From the NCBI GenBank assembly GCA_965247295.1, contig CBDFGQ010000003.1, positions 62,001 to 126,000 of the forward strand: 64,000 nt of DNA, read 5' to 3'. Below are positions 52,623 to 60,131 of this stretch, piece after piece. The translations under genes were made by a program, and so were the position numbers. The first letter of the stretch is position 1. Every line of letters starts with the position of its first letter. The DNA is from CBDFGQ01 sp965247295. Its GTDB lineage: Bacteria; Chloroflexota; Dehalococcoidia; Lucifugimonadales; JAGWBF01. Under the pieces are notes generated by a model. The model saw nothing but the letters and a program-made list of their open reading frames with translations, made no database searches and was not told the DNA's origin.

Positions 52623-53126
52623 ATGCGCAACCGCGAGCTTGTCCGCCAACTGCAGTCTCTCAAATCCCTTATATCGCGCACCGACGTAGCGACATGGCAG
52701 AATATCGAGCTGCAAGGTCACTGGGGTAAATACCTCTGTGTTTTAACAGCTGGATTTCTGGAAAATGCACATCGGGAGCTATATACAGAATTCGTAATCA
52801 ACGCTGCGAGCCCGCCTGTTGCGAACTTTGCCAGCGCGACACTCGAGAATGTCCAGAACCCAAAGTCACAACGATTCGTTGAAACAGCAGGAGCGTTCAA
52901 TTCGAAGTGGGCCGACGACCTTGGGCGATTTCTCGACGGGGATGCACAGGCCAGGAGGAATGCCATTGACTCAATCATGGCCAATCGACACCTGATCGCC
53001 CACGGGAGGAATACTTCCATATCAGTGGTGCGAGTGAAAGACTATCTCGACAGGTGTGTGGAAGTAATTGAGTTCATAGAAGCTCAATGCTTAGACCGAC
53101 ATCTCAATGACCTTGAGAACCCCTAA
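52623..53126 (+). CDS. HEPN domain protein (MAE_28990-like)
   Basis: 167 residues, all-helical. The HEPN RNase signature R-x4-H occurs in NRHLIAHGRN (about residues 120-129), preceded by the conserved polar segment QSLKSLISRTDVATWQNIELQGHWGKYLC. The ATG immediately follows the DUF262 stop (TAA|ATG), so the two formed a two-gene unit. DUF262 and MAE_28990-like HEPN pairs are known from defence islands. With DUF262 interrupted, this gene has lost its partner and possibly its promoter. Confidence 0.75.
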   Translation: MRNRELVRQLQSLKSLISRTDVATWQNIELQGHWGKYLCVLTAGFLENAHRELYTEFVINAASPPVANFASATLENVQNPKSQRFVETAGAFNSKWADDLGRFLDGDAQARRNAIDSIMANRHLIAHGRNTSISVVRVKDYLDRCVEVIEFIEAQCLDRHLNDLENP

Positions 53127-53328
53127 GACAACGCCGTCCAAGGGGATGCGAGAGCGAAGGTGTCATTCTTTCTCCTCGGCCACGAAAAGCCGGTACCCTA
53201 TGCCACCGTCGCGCACCAGGGCTGGTACCTACTCAAGAATGGAGAGGCCCTTCGACATGTGTTATGAGGCGGCGACGGGCTGGCCCTCGGGCAAGCCTTC
53301 GGACTTGGCGAGGTTGTTGTAGGACCGG
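53127..53328. other. Intergenic region with a methyltransferase remnant
   Basis: The 202 nt between the convergent HEPN and peroxiredoxin genes hold no intact gene. The middle part is a fragment similar to the C-terminus of the nearby methyltransferase (53163-53258). Confidence 0.5.
53163..53258 (-). pseudogene. Remnant of a methyltransferase C-terminus
   Basis: The reverse translation ILE-stop-VPALVRDGGIGYRLFVAEEKE closely matches the end of the methyltransferase at 54006 (ARGLVNDGSIGYRLFVAEKGA). A TAG interrupts it. It is probably the leftover of a tandem duplication or of a second copy that was deleted. Confidence 0.6.
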
Positions 53329-53997
53329 CTACGTCTCCTGGCCCAAGAGTTTCCGGAGCTGCTGCAGGATATCCTCCGCCGAGGGCCGGTCGGCGATGCT
53401 CTTTCCCACGTAGCCCGAGAGATAAGTGCCGTCCTTCCCGATTATGAACGTGGCGGGAGCGGACATCCCATCTCCCAGAAGGTCGTACACCCCGTAGTCG
53501 CGAACCCTTGTACCCTGGGGGTCGGCAAGGACGGGGTACTCGGCGCCGGCATCGGCGGCCATCTGGGTGGCCCCCTCCAGCCCATCCATGCTGATCGTGG
53601 CCAGCTCCACGACCAGTGCCCGGAAACGTGAGTAGACGCCTTGCAGCTCTCCGAGCTGGCTCCGGCAGATCCCTCAGAAGAAGCCCCGGTAGAAGACCAG
53701 GACGACGGCGCTGTGGTCCTGGAGCAGCTCCGCCAGCGTCACCTGGCGGCCGTCGGCCGCCGGCAGGGAGAATGACGGGGCCAGCGCCTCCTCGGCTTGC
53801 TGCGGCATAGCGGTATCAGTGGGAATCACAGTGGGGGTCGATGGCAGAGGGGTGAGGGTGACAGTAGGGGTGGGCGAAGGCTGCGCCGCCGGCGCCGTGG
53901 GCGTGGTCTCTTCAGCGCATGCCGCCAGTCCCAGCGCAAGTAGAGTGGTCGCCAGCAACAGACCCTTGGTTAGACTTACCGGGTGAACCGCTCGCAT
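53329..53997 (-). CDS. Lipoprotein peroxiredoxin-like selenoprotein candidate (Sec108)
   Basis: Reading TGA at 53676-53674 as Sec gives one 222-residue frame. The N-terminal signal ends in a lipobox (ALGLAAC, Cys27). A Pro/Thr-rich linker (about 28-75) leads to an AhpC/TSA-type fold. The UGA lies in LVFYRGFF-U-GICRSQLGELQ, where peroxiredoxin-like relatives have the catalytic Cys of a CxxC motif, so it is U-x-x-C. The thioredoxin-like fold then completes with YPVLADPQGTRVRDYGV and APATFIIGKDGTYL. It would be an envelope-anchored peroxide or thiol reductase. It starts 8 nt after the methyltransferase stop, with an AGGGAAAG site, in an operon with the methyltransferase and radical SAM genes. 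Confidence 0.87.
53644..53658 (-). promoter_or_regulatory. SECIS-like hairpin in the peroxiredoxin gene
   Basis: On the minus strand CAGCTC-GGA-GAGCTG is a perfect 6-bp stem with a GGA loop starting 21 nt after the UGA at 53676-53674. Flanking GCC/GGC may extend the stem. Confidence 0.65.
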
Positions 53998-54005
53998 ATC
54001 TTTCC

Positions 54006-54883
54006 CTACGCACCCTTTTCGGCCACGAACAGCCGGTAGCCTATCGAGCCGTCGTTCACCAGGCCCCTCGCCATTTCGATTATGGGGTAGGCCCGAGATA
54101 TGAGGTCCGGCACCTCGCCAGACCTGTCTTGAAACTCCACCAACATGCGAAATGTGGCCAGCTTCCCCTCCAGGTCTCCCAGCAGCTTCAGTACCGATGA
54201 TGTGGCATCTTCCTGGTGGACAAGGTTCAGGCTACCCCTTCCGAAGAGCTCGCGGTAACCGTCCACGGATGAGGCTCCAGCCAGGCACAGCATCTGGCCC
54301 AGGGCTCCCGTGAGCTCCTGGGGCAGGCAGCCGGGCTCGACGGTCACGTCGCTGATACCCACCCTGCCGCCGGGGCGCAGGAGCCGGGCAATCTCAGCCA
54401 TGCCAGCGGCCTTGTCGGCGAATAGGCTCATGGAACATTCGGACAGCACCACGTCGAAAGACCCCCCCCCCTCAGTGGCAGGCCCTCCCCATCGCCGCGG
54501 AGGAAGGATACCCGGCCACCCATGTTGCTCTCCCTCGCCAGACGACTGGCCTCCCCTACTGCACCGGCTCCCAGATCCACGCCCACCACGCGGCAGTGGA
54601 AGGAGCGGGCCACCGCCAGGGCACTGGCACCCCGGCCACAGGCGACGTCCAGCACCGTGTCGTCTCGACCGATGCCCGCCAGCCTGCCCAGACGCTGGGT
54701 CAGGGCAAGGCCACCCGGGTGAAGGGTTTCCCCCAGCAGTATACGCACCGGCTCCAGCTCATAGAGGGCGGCGCAGCAGCTTTTCTTGTCCAGAGCGCCG
54801 TCTCCATCCCATGGCAGCTTCAATGACCCAAGATACTCCATCATCTCCGGCTGATGGGAACGGACCTCCCTCAGCTCGCTCAC
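54006..54883 (-). CDS. SAM-dependent methyltransferase with a frameshift at a C10 run
   Basis: The start GTG at 54883 overlaps the radical SAM stop by 4 nt (GTGA). The protein runs VSELREVRSHQPEMMEYLG, through motif I VLDVACGRGASALAVA and VVGVDLGAGAVGEA, to GDGEGLPLRGGG. There a run of ten C on the plus strand (54461-54470 area) shifts the frame. The second half resumes as VVLSECSMSLFADKAAGMAEIARLLRPGGRVGISDV to the stop at 54006. About 290 residues in all. Homopolymer runs of this kind are common error or slippage sites, so the gene may be intact. It looks distantly related to the ArsM-like methyltransferase at 26 kb. Confidence 0.78.
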
Positions 54884-56385
54884 TGGAGCCCTTCCTTCCG
54901 CTGGCTGATCAGTCGGTCGCGCACGGCCTCCCGGTATCCCACCGAGTTGTAGGCGCAGAAGGGAATGGCCCGACCATCGGGCACCAGCACCGCCACACAG
55001 CACTTCATCACCTGCTTCACGTTGAATGTGTAGGCGTCCATGAAGTCCTTGATGCCAATCTGGAAAACGCACTTCTTCAGGTCCCGCAGGCTTTGAGTCG
55101 TCGGGCTCGAATCAAAATTGTCTCCCCACATGCCCGGCGGCAGGTCGCAAAGCCCCTCGCCACAGGCCGCCTGGATCAGCCGGGCGGTGCTCTCCGCTCC
55201 CGCCACCGCCGACGCCGACCAGAGCTTCTCCATGGCACTCTGGATGTCCTCCGCCGAGGGCACCCGAGGGAAGGCCCGGTTGGTTATGTAGTCCAGGTAC
55301 CGGTCCACCTCCAGCATCCGCGGCAGTGGCACCACTTCCTTCCCATTTGTAAGGGCGTAGGAGTTTACCTGGCACGTGGGGAAGCAGCAAGGCACGGGCA
55401 CGAAGTCTTCCAACGTGAAAAGCCCGTCGGTCTGGTCCACGATCCCGTGTATCACGTCGGGGATGGTCATTCGCGCCATGGGGTCGAAGGGTATGTGCCT
55501 CCCTACGTGGGTCACTGGCTGGTAGACCACTCCTCTGACGGCCGGGTGGCCCAGGCCGAACTTCAGTACGGCGCCCACCTCATGGTCGTTGACGCCACGC
55601 TCCACGGCCGCCACCAGGGCCACGTCCAGGTCCGCCTCAGCCAGCCGGTCCAGTGCCCGCATCTTCGTCTCCAGCAGCTCCTCTCCCCTGATGGCCCGGT
55701 AGGTCTCCTCCTCCAGGCCATCGAACTGGAGGTATATGGCTGGCTTGAGCCTGGCCAGCCCCTCCAGAAAGCGGTCGTCCCTGGCGATGCGCACCCCATT
55801 GGTGTTGATCATGACGTGGCCGATTCCCCGGTCTTGGGCCGCCTGCACCATGTCCAAGAGCTGGGGATGGATGGTGGGCTCCCCACCGCTGAACTGCACC
55901 ACCTCAGGGTCGCCCTCGATCTCCAGAAGGTTGTCCAGCATCCCCTCAACCTGTTCCATGGTCAGGCTGTAGCCCGGGCCGGCGTTGGCGAAGCAGATGG
56001 GACAGTTGAGGTTGCAGCCCGTGTTGACCTCGATAATGGCCAGGCAGATGTGCTGTTTGTGCTCTGGGCAGAGGCCGCAGTCCAGGGGACACCCATCCTT
56101 GACCTCCGTGTCGAACCGTAAGGGGAGGGTGCCAGGCTTGTTGAACTTTACGGATTCCACGTACATCTGGGCGTCGGAGCTTATCAGACCCTCGGTCCAC
56201 TCATGGTCGGGGCAGCGCTTCCTCATGTACACCTTGTTCTGCCGCAAGATGATCTGGGCGTCAATGACCCTTCTGCACTCCGGGCAAATGCTCCGGGTGA
56301 GCTCGTGAAATATGAAGTCTGCGTCCTGCTTCTTCCTTGGGGCTTTAGCCACCGAGGGCGGAACAACTCCCTTTCGCGTCGCCAT
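54880..56385 (-). CDS. Radical SAM protein of the MJ0619/tetraether synthase (Tes)-like type
   Basis: About 501 residues from the ATG at 56385 (MATRKGVVPP). An N-terminal zinc-ribbon-like part has ICPECRRVIDAQI and KRCPDHEW. GCPLDCGLCPEHKQH follows, then the radical SAM cluster NTGCNLNCPICFANA (CX3CX2C). The SAM-binding GGEP is in VVQFSGGEPTIHP, with MINTNG and YLQFDG after it. A late cysteine group PCCFPTC and a further CCVAVLV...CAYN region suggest additional [4Fe-4S] clusters. This layout matches MJ0619-like enzymes, including archaeal tetraether synthase and pterin methylases. It is the first gene of a three-gene operon with a methyltransferase and a selenoprotein peroxiredoxin. Confidence 0.82.
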   Translation of the reverse strand: MATRKGVVPPSVAKAPRKKQDADFIFHELTRSICPECRRVIDAQIILRQNKVYMRKRCPDHEWTEGLISSDAQMYVESVKFNKPGTLPLRFDTEVKDGCPLDCGLCPEHKQHICLAIIEVNTGCNLNCPICFANAGPGYSLTMEQVEGMLDNLLEIEGDPEVVQFSGGEPTIHPQLLDMVQAAQDRGIGHVMINTNGVRIARDDRFLEGLARLKPAIYLQFDGLEEETYRAIRGEELLETKMRALDRLAEADLDVALVAAVERGVNDHEVGAVLKFGLGHPAVRGVVYQPVTHVGRHIPFDPMARMTIPDVIHGIVDQTDGLFTLEDFVPVPCCFPTCQVNSYALTNGKEVVPLPRMLEVDRYLDYITNRAFPRVPSAEDIQSAMEKLWSASAVAGAESTARLIQAACGEGLCDLPPGMWGDNFDSSPTTQSLRDLKKCVFQIGIKDFMDAYTFNVKQVMKCCVAVLVPDGRAIPFCAYNSVGYREAVRDRLISQRKEGLQ

Positions 56386-56756
56386 AGCTGCTATCCAGGC
56401 CTCCTCTCCCCTGTGCGTTTGTCCTTCCAATCAGTAATCATGTCAGAATTGGCAGCGACTCGCTGTACATTTGAGGCCGTCTCATGGTTCGACAGGCTCA
56501 CCATGAGCGGTACACATCCGCTCGCCCTGAGCCTGTCGAAGGGCGGGCATTGTGGGTTGATCGCAATTTCGAGATACCGTCTGGTCGAGACAGTACCCTG
56601 GGCTATCATAGCACACGATGTAGGATGCACCGGCGGCAGCATGGGTGCAACGCCCCCGCGGAAGGTACGGTATAATATACCCCGGCCACCAAGGCAGGAT
56701 AGCGCCGCTCCCACATCACCCCATGGTGCCTAGAACCACGTTAGGCAAAGGAGAAA
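56386..56756. other. Divergent intergenic region with repeats and a -10 element
   Basis: 371 nt between the radical SAM gene (minus) and the CoA-transferase gene (plus). It holds the hairpin repeat at 56481-56545. It also has a TATAAT at 56671-56676, which could be the -10 for the CoA-transferase, though no good -35 stands 16-18 nt upstream. No gene is seen. Confidence 0.5.
56481..56545. repeat. Paired hairpin repeat with TTCGACAGGCTCA core
   Basis: First hairpin: CTCATGGT / ACCATGAG (56481-56488 and 56500-56507) around TCGACAGGCTC. Second: CGCCCT / AGGGCG (56523-56528 and 56540-56545) around GAGCCTGTCGA. The two loop cores (56489-56500 and 56528-56539) are exact reverse complements over 12 bp, so one larger cruciform is also possible. 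The core recurs at 33.2 and 37.1 kb. Confidence 0.75.
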
Positions 56757-57959
56757 ATGGCATCTCAAGCCCCCCTTCCCCTTGAGGGCGTGGTAGTCGT
56801 CGACTGTACCCAGGTCCTGGCGGGGCCCTTCTGTACCCTGCTGTTGGCGGACATGGGGGCTGACGTCATCAAGGTCGAGAGGCTCGAAGGCGGCGACGAT
56901 AACCGCAGGCAGGGGCCGCCCTTTATCAAGGGATGGTCCGCGTCATTCCTGGCCATCAACAGGAACAAGCGCGGCCTGGCCCTGGACCTGAGGGGCGAGG
57001 AGGGAAAGCGGGTATTCGGGCGACTGGTTGAGCGGGCCGACGTGGTGGTGGAGAACTTCCGGCCGGGCACCATGGATAGGCTGGGCCTGGGATACTCTCG
57101 GCTCATGGAGATTAATCCCGCCATCATCTTCTGCTCTATTTCCGGATTCGGACAGACGGGTCCCTACAGCAGGAGGGGCGGTTTCGACCTGGTGGCCCAG
57201 GGAATGAGCGGCCTGATGAGCGTCACGGGTATTCCGGGAGGTCCCCCGGTCAAGGTGGGAGTGCCCATCACCGATCTCACGGCAGGGATGTACGGGGCCT
57301 ACGGAATCCTGAACGCCTACATCCACAGGTTGCGTACTGGCGAGGGCCAGATGGTAGACACCTCCCTTTTGGAAGCGGGCATCGGATACACTTTCTGGGA
57401 GTCGGTGGTCTACTTCGCCACCGGCGAGGTTCCGGGCCCCCTGGGCTCGGCCCACAGGCTGTCCGCGCCGTATCAGGCCCTCAAGACCAGTGACGGCTAC
57501 CTGAACGTAGGCGGGGCCACCCAGTCCGTCTGGGAGTCCCTGTGCCGGGCCATCGGCCGGGAGGAGCTGCTGGCCGATCCGAGGTTCGCCACGGGCGGAG
57601 ACAGGAAGCTCCACGAGGTAGAGCTGGCCGAGCTGCTTGAGACGACCTTCGGTGGAAAGCCCACGGCCCATTGGATGGACGTACTGGGGGCCGCGGGAGT
57701 GCCTTGCGGGCCCATCTACGATATGGAGGAAGTCTACCGCGACCCCCAGGTGCGGGCGCGAGACATGCTGGTGGAGCTGGATGACCCGGACCTGGGTAAG
57801 CTTAAGAACATCGGCATCCCGGTGAAGCTCTCCCGCACGCCTGGGCGCATCCGGCGACGGGCCCCCAGCCTGGGAGAGCACACCCGGGAGGTATTGCTTG
57901 AGGCAGGCTACACGGCCGAAGAGGTGGACCGCCTCAGCGAGGCCGGTGTCGTCAAGTAA
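56757..57959 (+). CDS. CaiB/BaiF (family III) CoA-transferase
   Basis: 400 residues, full length. The N-terminus reads LEGVVVVDCTQVLAGPFCTLLLADMGADVIKVE. The catalytic Asp is in GGFDLVAQGMSGL (about residue 144). RPGTMDRLGLGY and VDTSLLEAGI are further family blocks. It moves CoA between carboxylic acids; the specific acids are unknown. AGGAGAAA precedes the ATG. It opens a plus-strand set with the ureohydrolase and amidohydrolase genes. Confidence 0.92.
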   Translation: MASQAPLPLEGVVVVDCTQVLAGPFCTLLLADMGADVIKVERLEGGDDNRRQGPPFIKGWSASFLAINRNKRGLALDLRGEEGKRVFGRLVERADVVVENFRPGTMDRLGLGYSRLMEINPAIIFCSISGFGQTGPYSRRGGFDLVAQGMSGLMSVTGIPGGPPVKVGVPITDLTAGMYGAYGILNAYIHRLRTGEGQMVDTSLLEAGIGYTFWESVVYFATGEVPGPLGSAHRLSAPYQALKTSDGYLNVGGATQSVWESLCRAIGREELLADPRFATGGDRKLHEVELAELLETTFGGKPTAHWMDVLGAAGVPCGPIYDMEEVYRDPQVRARDMLVELDDPDLGKLKNIGIPVKLSRTPGRIRRRAPSLGEHTREVLLEAGYTAEEVDRLSEAGVVK

Positions 57960-58040
57960 GTCCGTTGTGCGGTTCGGCTTACGGGGAAACCTTGCACACC
58001 GAGTTAAAATTGAAACACTAACACCTAAAGGAGCGTCGCC

Positions 58041-59045
58041 ATGCAGGAAAACAACGCGGACCTCCGGGCCATCCGGGGCGGCAGGACCCTCCCCTTCGTG
58101 GGAATTCCGTCCTTTCTGCGAGTCCCCATCTGCGCGGACCTGGACAATCTGGACGCGGACATCGCGGTCATGGGCGCCCCCACCGACGAGGGCTCGCCAT
58201 TCATGCCCGGTGCTCGATTCGGACCGCGGGGGATCCGGGAACACTCCATGCGATTCGGCGCCAGGGGCTACTACAACCCGGAAGAGAGGCGCATGTACCT
58301 CGAGCACGAGCTGACCCACGGCCGGATCGTGGACGTGGGGGACGCCAGCGTGCTTCCCACGAACCCCGAGGACACCTTCCACAACATCACGGCGCTGACC
58401 CTGAAGGTCCTGGACCGGGGCGCCTTGCCGGTGGTCCTGGGGGGAGACCACGCCATCAGCTTCCCCGTGGTCCGCGCCTTCAGCGAGCCGCTTCACGTCA
58501 TGCATTTCGACGCCCATCTAGACTACGCGCCCTTCATCCACGGCTACGAGTTCACCAACGGCCATGCCTTTCGACACATCCGCAGCCTACCCCAGGTGCA
58601 GACCCTGAGCCAGCTTGGTATCCGCAGCCTGCGAAACCTGAAGTCGTGGATGGACGACTCTCTCAGCGACGGGAATCGGGTCATGACCATGTCCGAGTTC
58701 CGGGACCTCGGCCCCCAGGGAATGGCCAAGACACTGCCGCGGGATGCCCGGTGCTACGTCAGCATCGACATAGACGTGCTGGACCTTCCCCTGGTGCCAG
58801 GCTGCGTGTCCGCCGAGCCCAACGGCATGACCTACGCGGAGCTGCGGGACAGCCTGTTCGCACTTGCGGAGCACACCGACGTCGTGGGCTTCGATCTGGT
58901 GGAGGTCAACCCGCAACTGGACGTGGGGACCGGCATAACCTCCTATCTGGCGGCCCACACCATTGTGGAGTTCCTCGGACACATATGCGATCAGCCCCGC
59001 TGGACCGCCCGCCGCGAGTCCAGGGCCGTGGGCACGACGGGGTAG
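58041..59045 (+). CDS. Ureohydrolase (agmatinase/arginase family)
   Basis: 334 residues. The binuclear metal-site motifs are present: VVLGGDHAISFPV (GGDH), MHFDAHLDYA (DAHxD) and CYVSIDIDVLDLP (SxDxD), plus PGARFGPRGIREHS near the N-terminus. A probable Glu-binding motif VGFDLVEVNPQLD is near the end. It likely hydrolyses a guanidino compound such as agmatine, guanidinobutyrate or guanidinopropionate; the substrate is open. An AAAGGAG site precedes the ATG. Confidence 0.9.
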   Translation: MQENNADLRAIRGGRTLPFVGIPSFLRVPICADLDNLDADIAVMGAPTDEGSPFMPGARFGPRGIREHSMRFGARGYYNPEERRMYLEHELTHGRIVDVGDASVLPTNPEDTFHNITALTLKVLDRGALPVVLGGDHAISFPVVRAFSEPLHVMHFDAHLDYAPFIHGYEFTNGHAFRHIRSLPQVQTLSQLGIRSLRNLKSWMDDSLSDGNRVMTMSEFRDLGPQGMAKTLPRDARCYVSIDIDVLDLPLVPGCVSAEPNGMTYAELRDSLFALAEHTDVVGFDLVEVNPQLDVGTGITSYLAAHTIVEFLGHICDQPRWTARRESRAVGTTG

Positions 59046-59095
59046 CGCACGAGAGATCCCTTCGTACCGCCCCATGAAGGACGCAGCTTATCTCT

Positions 59096-59113
59096 CACCC
59101 CCTTGATGGGGTG
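59096..59113 (+). terminator. Small hairpin after the ureohydrolase gene
   Basis: CACCCC-CTTGAT-GGGGTG, 51 nt past the ureohydrolase stop and before the amidohydrolase. There is no T-run. It may be a REP-like hairpin or a weak terminator. Confidence 0.35.
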
Positions 59114-59167
59114 GTTATCGGATAGATACTCGATCAATATCGCAACCTGTAATCGGGGAGGTGCCCC

Positions 59168-60121
59168 GTGGCCGGACCACTGATCATCGACGCCCACATG
59201 CACGTGTACCCCTCCAAGGAAGAGGGGCTATGCGCCAAGAAGGCCTACAACGGAGGCTGGGAGTTCGACGACCCTAGGCCCGGCCCTGCGTACAGCCGCT
59301 ACGACGGTGACCTGGAGGACGCCCTGGAGGCCATCGAGGAGGGAGGGGTGTCCAGGGCAATCATGGTCAACCTTTTCCCCTACCTGAAGTACCGCTACCA
59401 GCGCATAGAAGAATTGCCTCCAGAGCTGGGGGAAACCGAGAGGCAACGGGCCATCGGGGAGATAGAGGCCTCGACGGGAGAGGGCCTGAAGAGCTACAAC
59501 CTCTGGGCGTGCCAGGCCGTAAAGGACCACCCTCGGCTGCTTCCTTTTGTATGCATAGACCCGTGGGTGCTGGAAGCGGAGGACGCCAAAGCCCATCTGC
59601 TGGACATGGCAGAGAACCACGGGGCGAGGGGACTCAAGCTGCACTCGGTCAACCAGCGGTTCCACATGGGGGACGGGCGTATGTGGCCCATCTACCGGAC
59701 CTGCGTGGAGCTGGGCCTACCGGTCGTAGCCCACTCGGGTAAGACAGTGGGCCGAGACCAGCTCGGCGACCCCAGGGCCTTCGGGGAAGTCCTGAAGTCC
59801 TTTCCCGAGCTGAAGATCGTCATGGCCCACATGGGGAATGGAGCCTGGCGGCAGTGTCGGGAGATAGCGGCTACCTACCCCAACGCCCTCTTCGACTGCT
59901 CGGAGCTAATGGAGTGGATCGGCGCGCCCACGGCGCCCACCGGCCAGGAGCTGGCCCAGCTAATCGTGGACATCGGGCCGGAGCGGGTCATGATGGGCAC
60001 CGACTTTCCCTGGTGGGCGCCAGACCATTGTGTGGCCCGCGTTATGGAGTTCCCCCTCCTATCCACAGATGAAAAGGAGGCGATCCTGGGCGCCAACGCC
60101 GCCCGCCTTTTGGGCATATGA
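59168..60121 (+). CDS. Amidohydrolase-2 family metal-dependent hydrolase
   Basis: 317 residues. The TIM-barrel metal ligands appear as IIDAHMHVYP (HxH), GLKLHSVNQ, VVAHSGKTVG, IVMAHMG and MGTDFPWW (Asp). This is the branch of 2-pyrone-4,6-dicarboxylate and aminocarboxymuconate-semialdehyde decarboxylase relatives; the substrate is unknown. The start is GTG at 59168 with GGGGAGGTG 8 nt upstream. It converges with the D-aminoacylase gene, with only 10 nt between them. Confidence 0.85.
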   Translation: MAGPLIIDAHMHVYPSKEEGLCAKKAYNGGWEFDDPRPGPAYSRYDGDLEDALEAIEEGGVSRAIMVNLFPYLKYRYQRIEELPPELGETERQRAIGEIEASTGEGLKSYNLWACQAVKDHPRLLPFVCIDPWVLEAEDAKAHLLDMAENHGARGLKLHSVNQRFHMGDGRMWPIYRTCVELGLPVVAHSGKTVGRDQLGDPRAFGEVLKSFPELKIVMAHMGNGAWRQCREIAATYPNALFDCSELMEWIGAPTAPTGQELAQLIVDIGPERVMMGTDFPWWAPDHCVARVMEFPLLSTDEKEAILGANAARLLGI

Positions 60122-60131
60122 CCGCCTGTCC

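Noticed and set aside
53163..53258. In-frame stop in the methyltransferase remnant considered as Sec
   Set aside because: The stop is TAG and the fragment is too short to be a gene.
54310..56121. A 603-residue open frame antisense to the radical SAM gene
   Set aside because: No recognisable domain, biased composition, and the opposite strand encodes a clear radical SAM enzyme; it is a GC-rich shadow frame.
56943..58517. A 524-residue frame antisense to the CoA-transferase and ureohydrolase genes
   Set aside because: It spans two real genes and their gap, with no family motif.
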